Made by a program: the position numbers and the translations under genes
From: Robiginitomaculum sp.
GTDB taxonomy: Bacteria > Pseudomonadota > Alphaproteobacteria > Caulobacterales > Maricaulaceae
Direction of reading: 5' to 3'
Length of the DNA: 64,000 bases
Assembly (NCBI GenBank): GCA_015485155.1
Contig: WFUF01000003.1
Span: 124,001 to 188,000, forward strand
Part shown: positions 37,518-46,540 of the stretch, in pieces
Position numbering within the stretch: the stretch's first letter is position 1
Layout of the letters: each line of letters opens with the position of its first letter
The notes under the pieces: model-generated
Seen by the model: only the letters and a program-made list of their open reading frames with translations
Database searches by the model: none
Told to the model about the DNA's origin: nothing

Positions 37518-38281
37518 AATCTCACCTCGATTTTCTGTTGACGCAAATAGGCTTTTAGATCTGGTATATTGATGACAGACTTGTGAAAAACACTGGCTGC
37601 CAGAGCGCCATTTACATCTGTCTTGGCAAATACATCATAAAAATCATCCATGCAGCCAGCACCGCCGGATGCAATTAACGGCACCGCGCACAATTTACGC
37701 ATTACTGCCAATTGTTTCAAATCATAGCCGTTTCTTCTCCCATCTTCATTCATGCAATTAAGAACTATTTCACCAGCACCGCGCTGTTGAACCTGTTGCA
37801 GCCAGTCGGTGGTTTTCCATCTGGTGGAAATCATGGCATCGGGATCCCCGGTCAGGGCTTTGACCTGCCAGTCATCACCATCCCAAAAACTGTCAATTCC
37901 CACCACAATGCACTGACTGCCAAATTTATCCACCAGAGCATCAATCAAATCAGGGTTTAACAGGGCCGGGGAATTTACAGATATTTTGTCAGCACCCGCC
38001 TCCAGAATAAACTGAGCTGCTTCAATACTGTTGATGCCACCAGCCACGGTAAAGGGAATATCCAGAACCTTAGCCACTCTTGATATCCAGCTGACATCAA
38101 CCTGACGCTGTTCCGGACTGGCTGTAATGTCATAAAACACCAGTTCATCAGCACCAAAACGGGCATAATTTTGTGCCAGCTCAACAATATCACCCACCAC
38201 CTGATGATCGGCAAAGCGCACGCCCTTAACCACCTCGCCATCTTTTACATCGAGACAGGGAATTATCCGGCGGGCCAACAT
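37514..38281 (-). CDS. hisF: imidazole glycerol phosphate synthase, cyclase subunit
   Basis: TIM-barrel cyclase of 255 residues that uses ammonia from HisH to close the imidazole ring. The catalytic Asp11 is in [11 protein letters not shown] and the second Asp is in [10 protein letters not shown] near 130. The phosphate-binding loops include VAGGINS and LIASGGAG. It starts 19 bases inside hisA and ends overlapping hisIE. Confidence 0.98.
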   Translation of the reverse strand: MLARRIIPCLDVKDGEVVKGVRFADHQVVGDIVELAQNYARFGADELVFYDITASPEQRQVDVSWISRVAKVLDIPFTVAGGINSIEAAQFILEAGADKISVNSPALLNPDLIDALVDKFGSQCIVVGIDSFWDGDDWQVKALTGDPDAMISTRWKTTDWLQQVQQRGAGEIVLNCMNEDGRRNGYDLKQLAVMRKLCAVPLIASGGAGCMDDFYDVFAKTDVNGALAASVFHKSVINIPDLKAYLRQQKIEVRL

Positions 38282-38994
38282 GCCAACGCCTCCTCTAATG
38301 TAAATTTTTTCTCATACAGGGCCTTGCCGATGATCACACCATCAGCGCCACAATCCCGTGCGGCGGCAATATCATCCAATGAACCAATACCACCGGAAGC
38401 CAATATCTGAAAATTGCTGAACTTGCGTTTTACCTGCCTATAGAGTTCCGTATTACTGCCAGAGAGAACTCCATCGCGGCCAATATCGGTAATCAGCAAA
38501 TTGGCATCCCATTCTTTGTATTGCTCAAGCAAATCCCACAAATTGGTGGTTGAAGCCTGCTGCCATCCTGAAATGGCCGGAATTGGCAAGCCGTTTTCAA
38601 GACGCACATCCAGTGCCAGAACCAGATTGTCTGCTCCGAATTTGGCTATCCAGCTTTTGACAGTTTGCGGATCACTCACAGCCAAGGATCCGATAATCAC
38701 CCGCGCAACCCCACAGGTCAGCAAGGTTTCAATCTGATCAGGGCTGCGAATCCCGCCCCCCGCCTGCACTGTTAAGCCGGTTTCTCTGGCTATTTTGCAG
38801 ATCAAACCGGTCTGGCAGGCGGCACCCTCTCTGGCGCCATCAAGGTCAACAATGTGCAAATGATGAGCCCCGGCATCGGCAAACCGGCAGGCCCTGTCAA
38901 CAGGGTCATCATCATACAGGCTTTGCCGGGCAAAATCGCCCTGATACAGGCGCACGCACTGGCCATTCATTAAGTCAATAGCTGGCCATATCAT
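38263..38994 (-). CDS. hisA: phosphoribosylformimino-AICAR-phosphate isomerase
   Basis: Half-barrel homologue of HisF, 243 residues, performing the Amadori rearrangement before the HisFH step. Catalytic Asp7 lies in [15 protein letters not shown] and the partner Asp in [10 protein letters not shown] near 128; phosphate loops are VQAGGGIRS and [15 protein letters not shown] overlap with hisH and a 19-base overlap with hisF show tight translational coupling. Confidence 0.98.
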   Translation of the reverse strand: MIWPAIDLMNGQCVRLYQGDFARQSLYDDDPVDRACRFADAGAHHLHIVDLDGAREGAACQTGLICKIARETGLTVQAGGGIRSPDQIETLLTCGVARVIIGSLAVSDPQTVKSWIAKFGADNLVLALDVRLENGLPIPAISGWQQASTTNLWDLLEQYKEWDANLLITDIGRDGVLSGSNTELYRQVKRKFSNFQILASGGIGSLDDIAAARDCGADGVIIGKALYEKKFTLEEALACWPAG

Positions 38995-39587
38995 GGCTTT
39001 GCCTCCAGAAAATTCTGTAAAATCCTGGCGCCAGCTTCGCCGGAACGCTCAGGGTGAAACTGACATGCATAAAGGTTATCGCGGCGTATGATCGCCGAAA
39101 AATCCAGTCCGTAACTGGTGCTGGCCAATGTGTTTGGCCCGGTTCTGGCAGCAAAGGAATGGACAAAATAGACATATGAATCAGGCCTTACTCCAGCCAG
39201 AAACGGATCATCCTGAACAATCCTTAGCTGATTCCAGCCCATATGCGGCACCGGGCCATCAGAGACTGGCAGCGGCACCACCTCATCCGGGATCAGGCCC
39301 AGACAGGCAGTGTCACCTTCGGCACTGTGCAAAAACAGTAATTGCATACCCAGACAAATACCCAGCAATGGGCGCTGATAGTCCAAAAACACATGCTCCA
39401 GCTCTTTTGCCCGCAAAGCAGCCATTCCTGCCTGTGCAGAACCGACACCGGGAAGGACAAGCCTTTCGGCCTCGGAAATGGTCTTGGCATCTGAACTTAC
39501 CCTGACTCTGACGCCCAGCCGGGCAAAGGCAAAGCGCACCGAAGCCACATTCGCCACACCAGTGTCAACAATTACCAGATCCATCAC
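38991..39587 (-). CDS. hisH: imidazole glycerol phosphate synthase, glutaminase subunit
   Basis: Class I glutamine amidotransferase of 198 residues supplying ammonia to HisF. Nucleophile Cys78 is in GICLGMQ, with the His178/Glu180 pair in FHPERSG. The oxyanion strand is LPGVGSA. Two adjacent ATG codons are possible; the first overlaps the hisCB stop as ATGA. Confidence 0.97.
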   Translation of the reverse strand: MMDLVIVDTGVANVASVRFAFARLGVRVRVSSDAKTISEAERLVLPGVGSAQAGMAALRAKELEHVFLDYQRPLLGICLGMQLLFLHSAEGDTACLGLIPDEVVPLPVSDGPVPHMGWNQLRIVQDDPFLAGVRPDSYVYFVHSFAARTGPNTLASTSYGLDFSAIIRRDNLYACQFHPERSGEAGARILQNFLEAKP

Positions 39588-41221
39588 AGCACCCCTTTGC
39601 TAGATGGAATTTGCGAGCCTTCACGGCGCAGTGCCGGCCGCAATGCCCGGCCAACACCCTTAAAAATCACCTCTATTAGGTGGTGGGTATTATTGCCATC
39701 GGCCCGAATGTGAATGGCGGCACCAAGATGTTGAGCAAAGCTCTCAAAAAAGTGCTGTACCATTTGCCCTTCAAAACCACCGGCACCAGCATCATCAATA
39801 TCAGCCTCAAAGCGCAAGGCCGGGCGACCAGACAGATCTATGACAATTTGCGCCTGTGCCTCATCCATTGGCAGGACGAAACCATAACGGCCAATACCGG
39901 CACGATCCCCAAGCGCCTTACGCAAAGCCGTTCCCAGCACAATAGCGCAGTCTTCAATGGTGTGGTGGGCATCAATGTGCAGATCACCACTGGCATTCAT
40001 CACCAGCGAAAAATCTCCATGCCGGGCTATCTGCTCGAGCATATGATCAAAAAAACCAATACCAGTGGCAATTTGAACCGGCTCACTATCATCAAGTGCG
40101 ACCATGGCACTTATGCTGGTTTCACGGGTTTGGCGGCTAACCGCCGAACTGCGCGTGGGCAAGGAGGGCTTTTGCAAAACACCAAAGGCGGACAATAACG
40201 CATTGTTTTGCTGTGCTGAGCCAATACTGATCCGCACCATGCCTGCGCCAAGAGCCGAAAAATCTCTAATGTGAATGGCGCTGGCCCGAAGCCGCTGGAG
40301 AATGTCGGTTTTAACCTGTAATTGCGCCAGTAAAAAATTAGCAGATGACGGCCAGATACGGCGCACAAACGAACTCTTGCCAAGGGCCGTAAACACCCGC
40401 TCTCGTTCGTCTTTGATCTGGTTGATCCGCTGATTTATAATGCTCATATTCACCGGTGACAAAGCCCGTAAAGCCTCATCAACCACCGGCACCGGCAGCG
40501 GATATGGGGGCAATACTTTGCGCAATAGCTCTATCACCGGAGCATTGGCAAGCACGCAGCCCAGCCGGATGCCAGCCAGTGAATAAGCTTTGGACAGAGT
40601 TCGCAACACCACCAGATTGGGAAAATCGGACAAGGCGCTAACTACTGAGTCCGCCCCGGAAAATTCTATATAGGCCTCATCTACCACCAGCAACTGATCA
40701 GGACATGATGCCGCCAGCTCAAACACAGTGTTACCTGGTATCAGACTACCAACAGGATTGCCCGGACTACACAAAAATATCAACTTTACCGGATTGGCTT
40801 TAGCCGCTGCCGCAATGGCTTTGGGGAGAATTTTGTAATCATCATCCAGCGTTACCTCGATTACCTCAGCACCTTGAATACGGGCCGCCACTGCATACAG
40901 GCCGAAGGTGGGCGGTGTTATCAGCACCGCATCCCTGCCGGCCCTGCAGCTAGCACGCACCAGCAGGTCAATCGCCTCATCGGCGCCACGGCTCATTAAT
41001 AATTGCTCCGGATTAACACCATATAATGCTGCAAGGCGCTGCGCCAAAGCTGTTGGTTGTTGCTCTGGATAACGATTATTGTTTCTGCTACCGGACAGAG
41101 GCGGCCACGGATTTTCATTTGCATCAAGCACAATTGCATCAGCACTGGCCCCGCCCCGGGCCTTGTAAGGGACAAGAGCTGCAATTTCTGGTCTGGCAAT
41201 TTTGTCAATCAGGCTATTCAT
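39584..41221 (-). CDS. hisCB: fused histidinol-phosphate aminotransferase/imidazoleglycerol-phosphate dehydratase
   Basis: One uninterrupted 545-residue frame with two complete enzymes. Residues 1-350 are HisC: LDANENPWPP, CSPGNPVG, VDEAYIEF and the PLP Lys211 in RTLSKAYSLAGIRLG. After a linker of about 15 residues, residues 357-545 are HisB: TRETSISAMV, FFDHMLEQIARHG, metal-binding DAHHTIEDCA at 417-426 and NTHHLIEVIFKG, ending IPSSKGVL. The start at 41221 overlaps hisD by eight bases. In E. coli HisB is fused to a phosphatase instead; no histidinol-phosphate phosphatase lies in this operon. The two activities are steps 6 and 7 of the pathway. Confidence 0.95.
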   Translation of the reverse strand: MNSLIDKIARPEIAALVPYKARGGASADAIVLDANENPWPPLSGSRNNNRYPEQQPTALAQRLAALYGVNPEQLLMSRGADEAIDLLVRASCRAGRDAVLITPPTFGLYAVAARIQGAEVIEVTLDDDYKILPKAIAAAAKANPVKLIFLCSPGNPVGSLIPGNTVFELAASCPDQLLVVDEAYIEFSGADSVVSALSDFPNLVVLRTLSKAYSLAGIRLGCVLANAPVIELLRKVLPPYPLPVPVVDEALRALSPVNMSIINQRINQIKDERERVFTALGKSSFVRRIWPSSANFLLAQLQVKTDILQRLRASAIHIRDFSALGAGMVRISIGSAQQNNALLSAFGVLQKPSLPTRSSAVSRQTRETSISAMVALDDSEPVQIATGIGFFDHMLEQIARHGDFSLVMNASGDLHIDAHHTIEDCAIVLGTALRKALGDRAGIGRYGFVLPMDEAQAQIVIDLSGRPALRFEADIDDAGAGGFEGQMVQHFFESFAQHLGAAIHIRADGNNTHHLIEVIFKGVGRALRPALRREGSQIPSSKGVL

Positions 41222-42512
41222 TGGACTGCCCCAGCCTGATGGCAACAGCCCTGGAATGGGCTGCCAGAGTTTCCATCTGCGCCAGTTTCTGCACCACCGG
41301 CCCCAATGATCGTAAAGCGGTTTTTGATGCCTCTTGCACAGTGATGAACTTGATAAAGCTCTGCACCCCTAATCCGCTATAACTGCGCGCAGCCCCGGCG
41401 GTGGGCAGGACATGATTAGTGCCGCTGGCATAATCTCCCAAAGCCTCTGGAGTATAGGGGCCTAAGAAAACAGAACCTGCATTACGGATACCCCCAAGCA
41501 ATTTTCGTGGTGATCTGACCTGTATGATCAAATGCTCCGGCGCATACCGGTTCACCAGCTCCAGCATTTGCCGCTGATTGCCAACCTGTATCAAACGGGC
41601 ATTCTTTAAGGATTCTTCCGCTATTGCCTTACGCGGAAGGGCCTGTAACTGCTGTAACACAGCTCGTTCAACGGACTTTATGGTCTGGGCGCTGTCACTT
41701 AGCAAAATCACCTGCGCCACCGGATCATGTTCGGCCTGACTCAAAAGATCTGCAGCCACCCAGTCTGCATTGGCAAAACTATCTGCCAGCACCATTACTT
41801 CGCTCGGACCGGCCGGAAGATCAATGGACGGGCCGCCAGGCCATTGGCAGATTTGTGCCTTGGCCTCATTAACCCATTTATTGCCCGGGCCAACGATTTT
41901 GTTAACTGGATCAATACTGTTTGTACCAAATCCCATAGCGGCAATGGCCTGCGCACCACCAACACAGTAAACTTCATCAACCTGACACAAATATCCCGCA
42001 GCCAGTACTGTCGGGTGAATATTGCCAGTTGCTGATGGCGGGCTGGCCACTGCAATTCTCCTGACACCCGCCAGTCGCGCTGGAACAGCCGCCATCAGCA
42101 ATGATGAAAACAATGGCGCATTACCGCCCGGCGCATAAATCCCAACACTATCAATAGGCAAGGCAAGGCGCTCGCAAACAAGGCCTGGCTCCACCTCTAC
42201 CCGGATTCTGCCCGGTGCCTGCGCCGTATGAAATTTGCGAATATTGGTAACAGCCCGGCGCATGGCATCTTGCTCGGCACTGCCAAGCCTGTTCCATGCG
42301 GTCTCCATTTCTGAGCGATTTACTTGCAGCTTGTTTGCAGGCGCTGTGTCAAAGAGCCTGGAAAAGTTCAATACCGCCTCATCACCACCAAGACGCACCT
42401 GCTCAAGAATATCAGCAACCTGATTGCGCACGGCCGTGTCACCGGCCACCGGGCGGCGCAAGGCGGCTTCCTGTTCGGATAGCTGTAAATTGTTCCAGTC
42501 AAGAATCTGCAT
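41214..42512 (-). CDS. hisD: histidinol dehydrogenase
   Basis: 432-residue NAD- and zinc-dependent enzyme that makes the last two oxidations to histidine. The signatures are VGIYAPGGNAPLFSSLLMAA, KIVGPGNKWVNEAK, GPSEVMVLADSFANADWVA and LLSQAEHDP with zinc-ligand His. The C-terminal His of the family is in YASGTNHVLPT. It starts two bases after the hisG stop. Confidence 0.98.
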   Translation of the reverse strand: MQILDWNNLQLSEQEAALRRPVAGDTAVRNQVADILEQVRLGGDEAVLNFSRLFDTAPANKLQVNRSEMETAWNRLGSAEQDAMRRAVTNIRKFHTAQAPGRIRVEVEPGLVCERLALPIDSVGIYAPGGNAPLFSSLLMAAVPARLAGVRRIAVASPPSATGNIHPTVLAAGYLCQVDEVYCVGGAQAIAAMGFGTNSIDPVNKIVGPGNKWVNEAKAQICQWPGGPSIDLPAGPSEVMVLADSFANADWVAADLLSQAEHDPVAQVILLSDSAQTIKSVERAVLQQLQALPRKAIAEESLKNARLIQVGNQRQMLELVNRYAPEHLIIQVRSPRKLLGGIRNAGSVFLGPYTPEALGDYASGTNHVLPTAGAARSYSGLGVQSFIKFITVQEASKTALRSLGPVVQKLAQMETLAAHSRAVAIRLGQSNE

Positions 42513-42514
42513 GT

Positions 42515-43399
42515 CTAACCCATCATTTTTTCAATGGGCAGAACCAGAATTGACTGCGCGCCCCGCGCTTCCAATTCTTCCAGCGTATCCCAGAATATTG
42601 TTTCGCGACAAACCGCGTGAATCGCCATCTGATCTTCCCGGCCCGCCAGCGGTATAATAGTTGGCGCATCGGCACCTGGTAGCAATTCCGTAATTTCACC
42701 GATTGCTGACTTGGGAGCATTAAGCATGATATATTTGGTGGCACGGCTTGCTATTACTCCATCCATACGCCGTAGCAGGCGCCGCAGCAAAGCCTCACGC
42801 TCATCGTCCCATACATTATTGGAGCGCACTAATACTGCTTCGCTTTTCATTACTGTTGCAAAGTCCACCAGACCATTAGCGGCCAAAGTGGCACCCGATG
42901 AAACCAGATCACAAATTGCATCTGCCAGTTCAAGAGCCGGAGCAATTTCCACGGCGCCCTTTAACGGAACACAATCGGCAATTATATCATTTTCCTTTAG
43001 ATATTTTGCCAAAATCTGCGGGTAGGAAGTAGCAATTCTTGCCCCACGCAAATCCTCAACGCCACTGATTTTGCTGTCTTTTGGTGCCGCCAGCTTCAAG
43101 GTGCAAAATGAAAAGCCCAGCGAACGAACTGTTTGCAACCCCTGATCCTCAGGCGATGCCAGAGCCTCCTCCAGCAAAACATTTTCACCGGCAATGCCAA
43201 GGTCGCACACACCCTTGGCCACGAGCGAAGGAATATCGTCATCACGTACAAATAACAGCTCAATCGGCAAACCACGCGCCCGGCATGTCAAGGCGCCGGG
43301 ATTGCGAAAAATACCAAGACCAGATTGCTCCAGCAATTTGATACTGCCCTCGGCCAAACGGCCCTTTTTTTGTAATGCAATCCGCAAGCTCTTGCTCAT
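42515..43399 (-). CDS. hisG: ATP phosphoribosyltransferase, long form
   Basis: First and regulated step of histidine synthesis. At 294 residues it is the long HisG, with an ACT-like regulatory domain at about 220-294 (LLPGADAPTIIPLAG to VLPIEKMMG), so feedback by histidine needs no HisZ. The catalytic part has LRIALQKKGRLAEG, DLGIAGENVLLE and the PRPP loop LVSSGATLAANGL. Alphaproteobacteria commonly have the short form with HisZ, making this copy unusual. The start overlaps the regulator gene by four bases. Confidence 0.96.
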   Translation of the reverse strand: MSKSLRIALQKKGRLAEGSIKLLEQSGLGIFRNPGALTCRARGLPIELLFVRDDDIPSLVAKGVCDLGIAGENVLLEEALASPEDQGLQTVRSLGFSFCTLKLAAPKDSKISGVEDLRGARIATSYPQILAKYLKENDIIADCVPLKGAVEIAPALELADAICDLVSSGATLAANGLVDFATVMKSEAVLVRSNNVWDDEREALLRRLLRRMDGVIASRATKYIMLNAPKSAIGEITELLPGADAPTIIPLAGREDQMAIHAVCRETIFWDTLEELEARGAQSILVLPIEKMMG

Positions 43400-43719
43400 C
43401 GTCCCGCCTCCCGCTGCAGGGCAATGCGATAGCCTTGATATGCTTCTTCTTTCAAAAACCTGGCAACCCGTCCAACCGTTGTCGTGCTGGCTCCGGTTTT
43501 TTCTGCAATTTCACGATAGGAAAGCTCACCCTGATCCAGTAATTGCGCAACCTGCCAGCGCGCAGCCAGTGCCCGCAACTCTGCCGGGGTGCACAGATCT
43601 GTCAAAAACCGCAAAAGCTCATCCTCAGATTGCAGGCTGCGAATAGCCTGCAACAAGCTTTCTGTATCGGATCCTGGAGCTGCACCAGATGTTTGATTGG
43701 GGTTTTTCGGGGTTGTCAT
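43396..43719 (-). CDS. TrpR-like regulator (YerC/YecD family), likely his repressor
   Basis: A 107-residue TrpR-superfamily protein. The conserved part is DELLRFLTDLCTPAELRALA, then RWQVAQLLDQGELSYREIA and KTGASTTTVGRVARFL as the helix-turn-helix. In xanthomonads a member called HisR sits at the head of the his operon and controls it; here the position is the same. An 18-base palindrome lies 17 bases upstream of the ATG. I infer autoregulation and repression of the operon with histidine as likely corepressor, none of which is visible directly. Confidence 0.85.
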   Translation of the reverse strand: MTTPKNPNQTSGAAPGSDTESLLQAIRSLQSEDELLRFLTDLCTPAELRALAARWQVAQLLDQGELSYREIAEKTGASTTTVGRVARFLKEEAYQGYRIALQREAGR

Positions 43720-43735
43720 CGGTTTGCCTTATTGC

Positions 43736-43753
43736 TAGTGTGACAGCACACTA
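43736..43753. promoter_or_regulatory. palindromic operator upstream of the his regulator
   Basis: TAGTGTG (43736-43742) and CACACTA (43747-43753) form a perfect seven-base inverted repeat around ACAG. On the minus strand it overlaps a possible -10 (TAGTGT) placed 16 bases after TTGTGT. Its size fits a TrpR-type dimer. The gap continues to lysCA with a weak stem ATCTC/GAGAT followed by six T (43818-43843), which could be an attenuator or terminator. Confidence 0.55.
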
Positions 43754-43866
43754 ACACACAAGCACGATAACACAAGACTTATTTTGCCTTACTGGCCTTC
43801 GTACTGGACTTGGTGAAATCTCTGTGCTCATGAGATGTTTTTTCGGCTGTAATTTTGGAGCTTGCA

Positions 43867-46479
43867 ATGAACACCACAAATAATCCTGCGCCATGGGTGG
43901 TCATGAAATTTGGAGGCACCAGTGTTTCAACTAAAAAAAACTGGCAGACTATCAAAATGCTGGCACAAAATGCCATGTCTGGTGGCAATCGGGTATTGGT
44001 TGTGCATTCAGCCTTGTCGCAAGTCTCTAACCGGCTGGAGCGGGCAATTGCCGCAGCTATAAAAAACGAAACCGGCCACATGCTTGATGAGATAAGTCAG
44101 GTGCATATTGATCTGGCAGCACAATTGGGTGTGGATGGGCAAAGCCTGATTGCGCCTTCCATACAGCGACTGGGCAAATGGTTAAGCGGTATCGAAATGG
44201 TTGGCGAGGCCAGTCCACGCATCCGGGCCAGTATTATGGCCGAAGGTGAAATTATGGCTACCGCCTTGGGGGCGGCAAATTTACAAAAATCAGGACTAAA
44301 AACAATACTGCTTGATGCCAGAGAATTGCTGCATAGTGTTCCACAAAAAAACACCGCAGACAGCGCACAGTATTTATCTGCAATCTGTGCTGATGTTCCT
44401 GATGTCAAATTACAGCAAAGGCTCGATGAACTGGAGCCGGGAATTGTGCTGACCCAAGGCTTCATAGCCAGCAATTCCAATAATGAAACTGTTTTGCTGG
44501 GGCGTGGGGGATCCGATGTATCCAGCGCTCTGTTTGCCAGTAAATTACAGGCGAAACAGCTTGAAATATGGACTGATGTGCCCGGCATGTTCAGCACTGA
44601 TCCGCGGCTTAGCCCCTCGGCGCGATTGCTAAAAGATCTGTCCTATGAAGAAGCGGAGGAAATCGCATTGATGGGGGCAAAAGTGGTCCACCCACGCGCC
44701 CTGCCCCCGGCCCGGCGGGCACATATTCCAGTACTGGTAAAATGCACCCATACCCCGGAAGCACCGGGAACCAGAATCAGCAACAACCCCGCAGACACCC
44801 ATGCCCGGGTAAAGGCGATTACGGTTAAACAGGGACTCATTCTTGTCTCCATGACTTCTTCTGCCATGTGGGGAGAATCCGGGTTTTTAGCTAATGCTTT
44901 TGCCGCATTTGCCAAAAACAACCTGTCGATTGATCTGGTTTCAACCTCGCAAGCCAGTGTTACCGTATCACTTGATACAGGCCAAAACCCCGATGCCAGG
45001 GCATTGGCGCAATTGCAAGCTGAGCTTGAACCCTTGTGCCGGGTTAAAATTATAAAGAGCTGTGCCTCTGTCAGCGTGGTTGGCCGCGGTATTCGTACTA
45101 TTTTACACAAATTGACACCCGCACTGGAATTATTCCGCGAGCATCCGGTCAGGCTGGTAAGCCAGGCAGCCAATGATCTGAACTTTACGGTGGTAGTTGA
45201 TGGTGATCAGGCACAGAAACTGGCCAGAAGACTGCACGATGAACTTGTTGAGGTGGAGCCTGAAGACAAGGTTTTCGGCCCTCCATGGCAGGAGGCACAA
45301 GTAGAGACAAGCAAAAACACGCCTGGCAAAGCCCCGTGGTGGGTACAAAAGCGGGATGAATTATTGTCGATCAAGCCAAAACAGTCAGCCGCCTATATAT
45401 ATGATCTTGCAACCATCAAATCCCGCGCCCGATCACTGCTTTGCATATCTGCCATAAGCCGGGTGTTTTACGCGATGAAGGCTAATTCCAACCCGCAAGT
45501 GCTGCAAACCATTGCGGAACAAGGCATCGGGGTGGAATGTGTATCATTGTCAGAAATTGACCATGCACTTGCCAGTATTAACGGCCTTGACCCCAAAAAC
45601 ATCCTGTTTACGCCTAATTTTGCACCGCGCCATGAATACGAAGCCGCGATTAAGCGTAAAATACAGATAACTATTGATAATCTGCACCCATTGCAGAATT
45701 GGCCGGAAATTTTCGCAAACAGTGAAATTCTGCTGCGGGTTGATCCAAAACGCAGCCGGGGTCACCACCGCCATGTGCAAACTGCAGGTGCGCGTGCCAA
45801 ATTCGGAATCCCAATTCAGGATATGGCAAAGGCAAAAGAGCTGGCATTAGCCGCAAATGCGAAGATAATTGGCCTGCACGCCCATGCCGGAAGCGGTATT
45901 CTTGACCCCAATCACTGGCGGGACCTAGCTGAACTATTTGCCGGATTGGCCAAAGACTTTCCAGATGTGCGAATTTTCAATCTCGGAGGCGGGCTTGGAG
46001 TGCCCGACAATACCAGTGCCGCAAGTCTTGACCTGCAAAAACTTGATCAGAATCTGGCACTGGTGCGCGCCCAGTGCCCGGATATTGAGTTCTGGCTGGA
46101 GCCGGGGCGGTTTTTAGTAGCTGAGTCCGGGGTATTACTGGCAAGCGTTACCCAGACCAAAACCAAAGGCTCCGTAAAATATGCCGGTCTGGAAACCGGC
46201 ATGAACTCGCTGATAAGGCCGGCATTATACGGATCTCACCATGAATTGGTGAATTTAAGCCGCCTTTTTGAACAAGAGGATATTTCACCGGTTTCCATTG
46301 TTGGGCCAATTTGCGAATCTGCTGATATTTTGGGGGTTGATCGGCATTTACCGCCGACCCATGAAAATGACGTATTGCTGATTGCCAATGTCGGGGCCTA
46401 TGGCGCGGTAATGGGCAGCAGGTATAATCTGCGCGAACCAGCCACAGAGCTTACTCTGCCAGCTAAGACCACAAGCTAA
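43867..46479 (+). CDS. lysC-lysA: fused aspartate kinase/diaminopimelate decarboxylase
   Basis: One 870-residue chain with the first and last enzymes of lysine synthesis. Residues 1-465 are aspartate kinase: VMKFGGTSVS (Lys14), GRGGSDVSSALFA, and two ACT domains (MWGESGFLANAFAAFAKNN; VVGRGIRTILHKLTPALE). Residues from about 500 are the PLP decarboxylase: FYAMKANSNP with Lys538, HAHAGSGI, NLGGGLGVP near 706, EPGRFLV near 745, and CESADIL. GGAG lies before the ATG at 43867. The same fusion is known in Xanthomonas and Xylella and is rare in alphaproteobacteria. It is divergent from the his operon. Confidence 0.95.
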   Translation: MNTTNNPAPWVVMKFGGTSVSTKKNWQTIKMLAQNAMSGGNRVLVVHSALSQVSNRLERAIAAAIKNETGHMLDEISQVHIDLAAQLGVDGQSLIAPSIQRLGKWLSGIEMVGEASPRIRASIMAEGEIMATALGAANLQKSGLKTILLDARELLHSVPQKNTADSAQYLSAICADVPDVKLQQRLDELEPGIVLTQGFIASNSNNETVLLGRGGSDVSSALFASKLQAKQLEIWTDVPGMFSTDPRLSPSARLLKDLSYEEAEEIALMGAKVVHPRALPPARRAHIPVLVKCTHTPEAPGTRISNNPADTHARVKAITVKQGLILVSMTSSAMWGESGFLANAFAAFAKNNLSIDLVSTSQASVTVSLDTGQNPDARALAQLQAELEPLCRVKIIKSCASVSVVGRGIRTILHKLTPALELFREHPVRLVSQAANDLNFTVVVDGDQAQKLARRLHDELVEVEPEDKVFGPPWQEAQVETSKNTPGKAPWWVQKRDELLSIKPKQSAAYIYDLATIKSRARSLLCISAISRVFYAMKANSNPQVLQTIAEQGIGVECVSLSEIDHALASINGLDPKNILFTPNFAPRHEYEAAIKRKIQITIDNLHPLQNWPEIFANSEILLRVDPKRSRGHHRHVQTAGARAKFGIPIQDMAKAKELALAANAKIIGLHAHAGSGILDPNHWRDLAELFAGLAKDFPDVRIFNLGGGLGVPDNTSAASLDLQKLDQNLALVRAQCPDIEFWLEPGRFLVAESGVLLASVTQTKTKGSVKYAGLETGMNSLIRPALYGSHHELVNLSRLFEQEDISPVSIVGPICESADILGVDRHLPPTHENDVLLIANVGAYGAVMGSRYNLREPATELTLPAKTTS

Positions 46480-46540
46480 AAATTTAAGACTCGCCCCATA
46501 GTGCAATTATGGCTATTATTCCCTGATAGGGGGAACAGGT

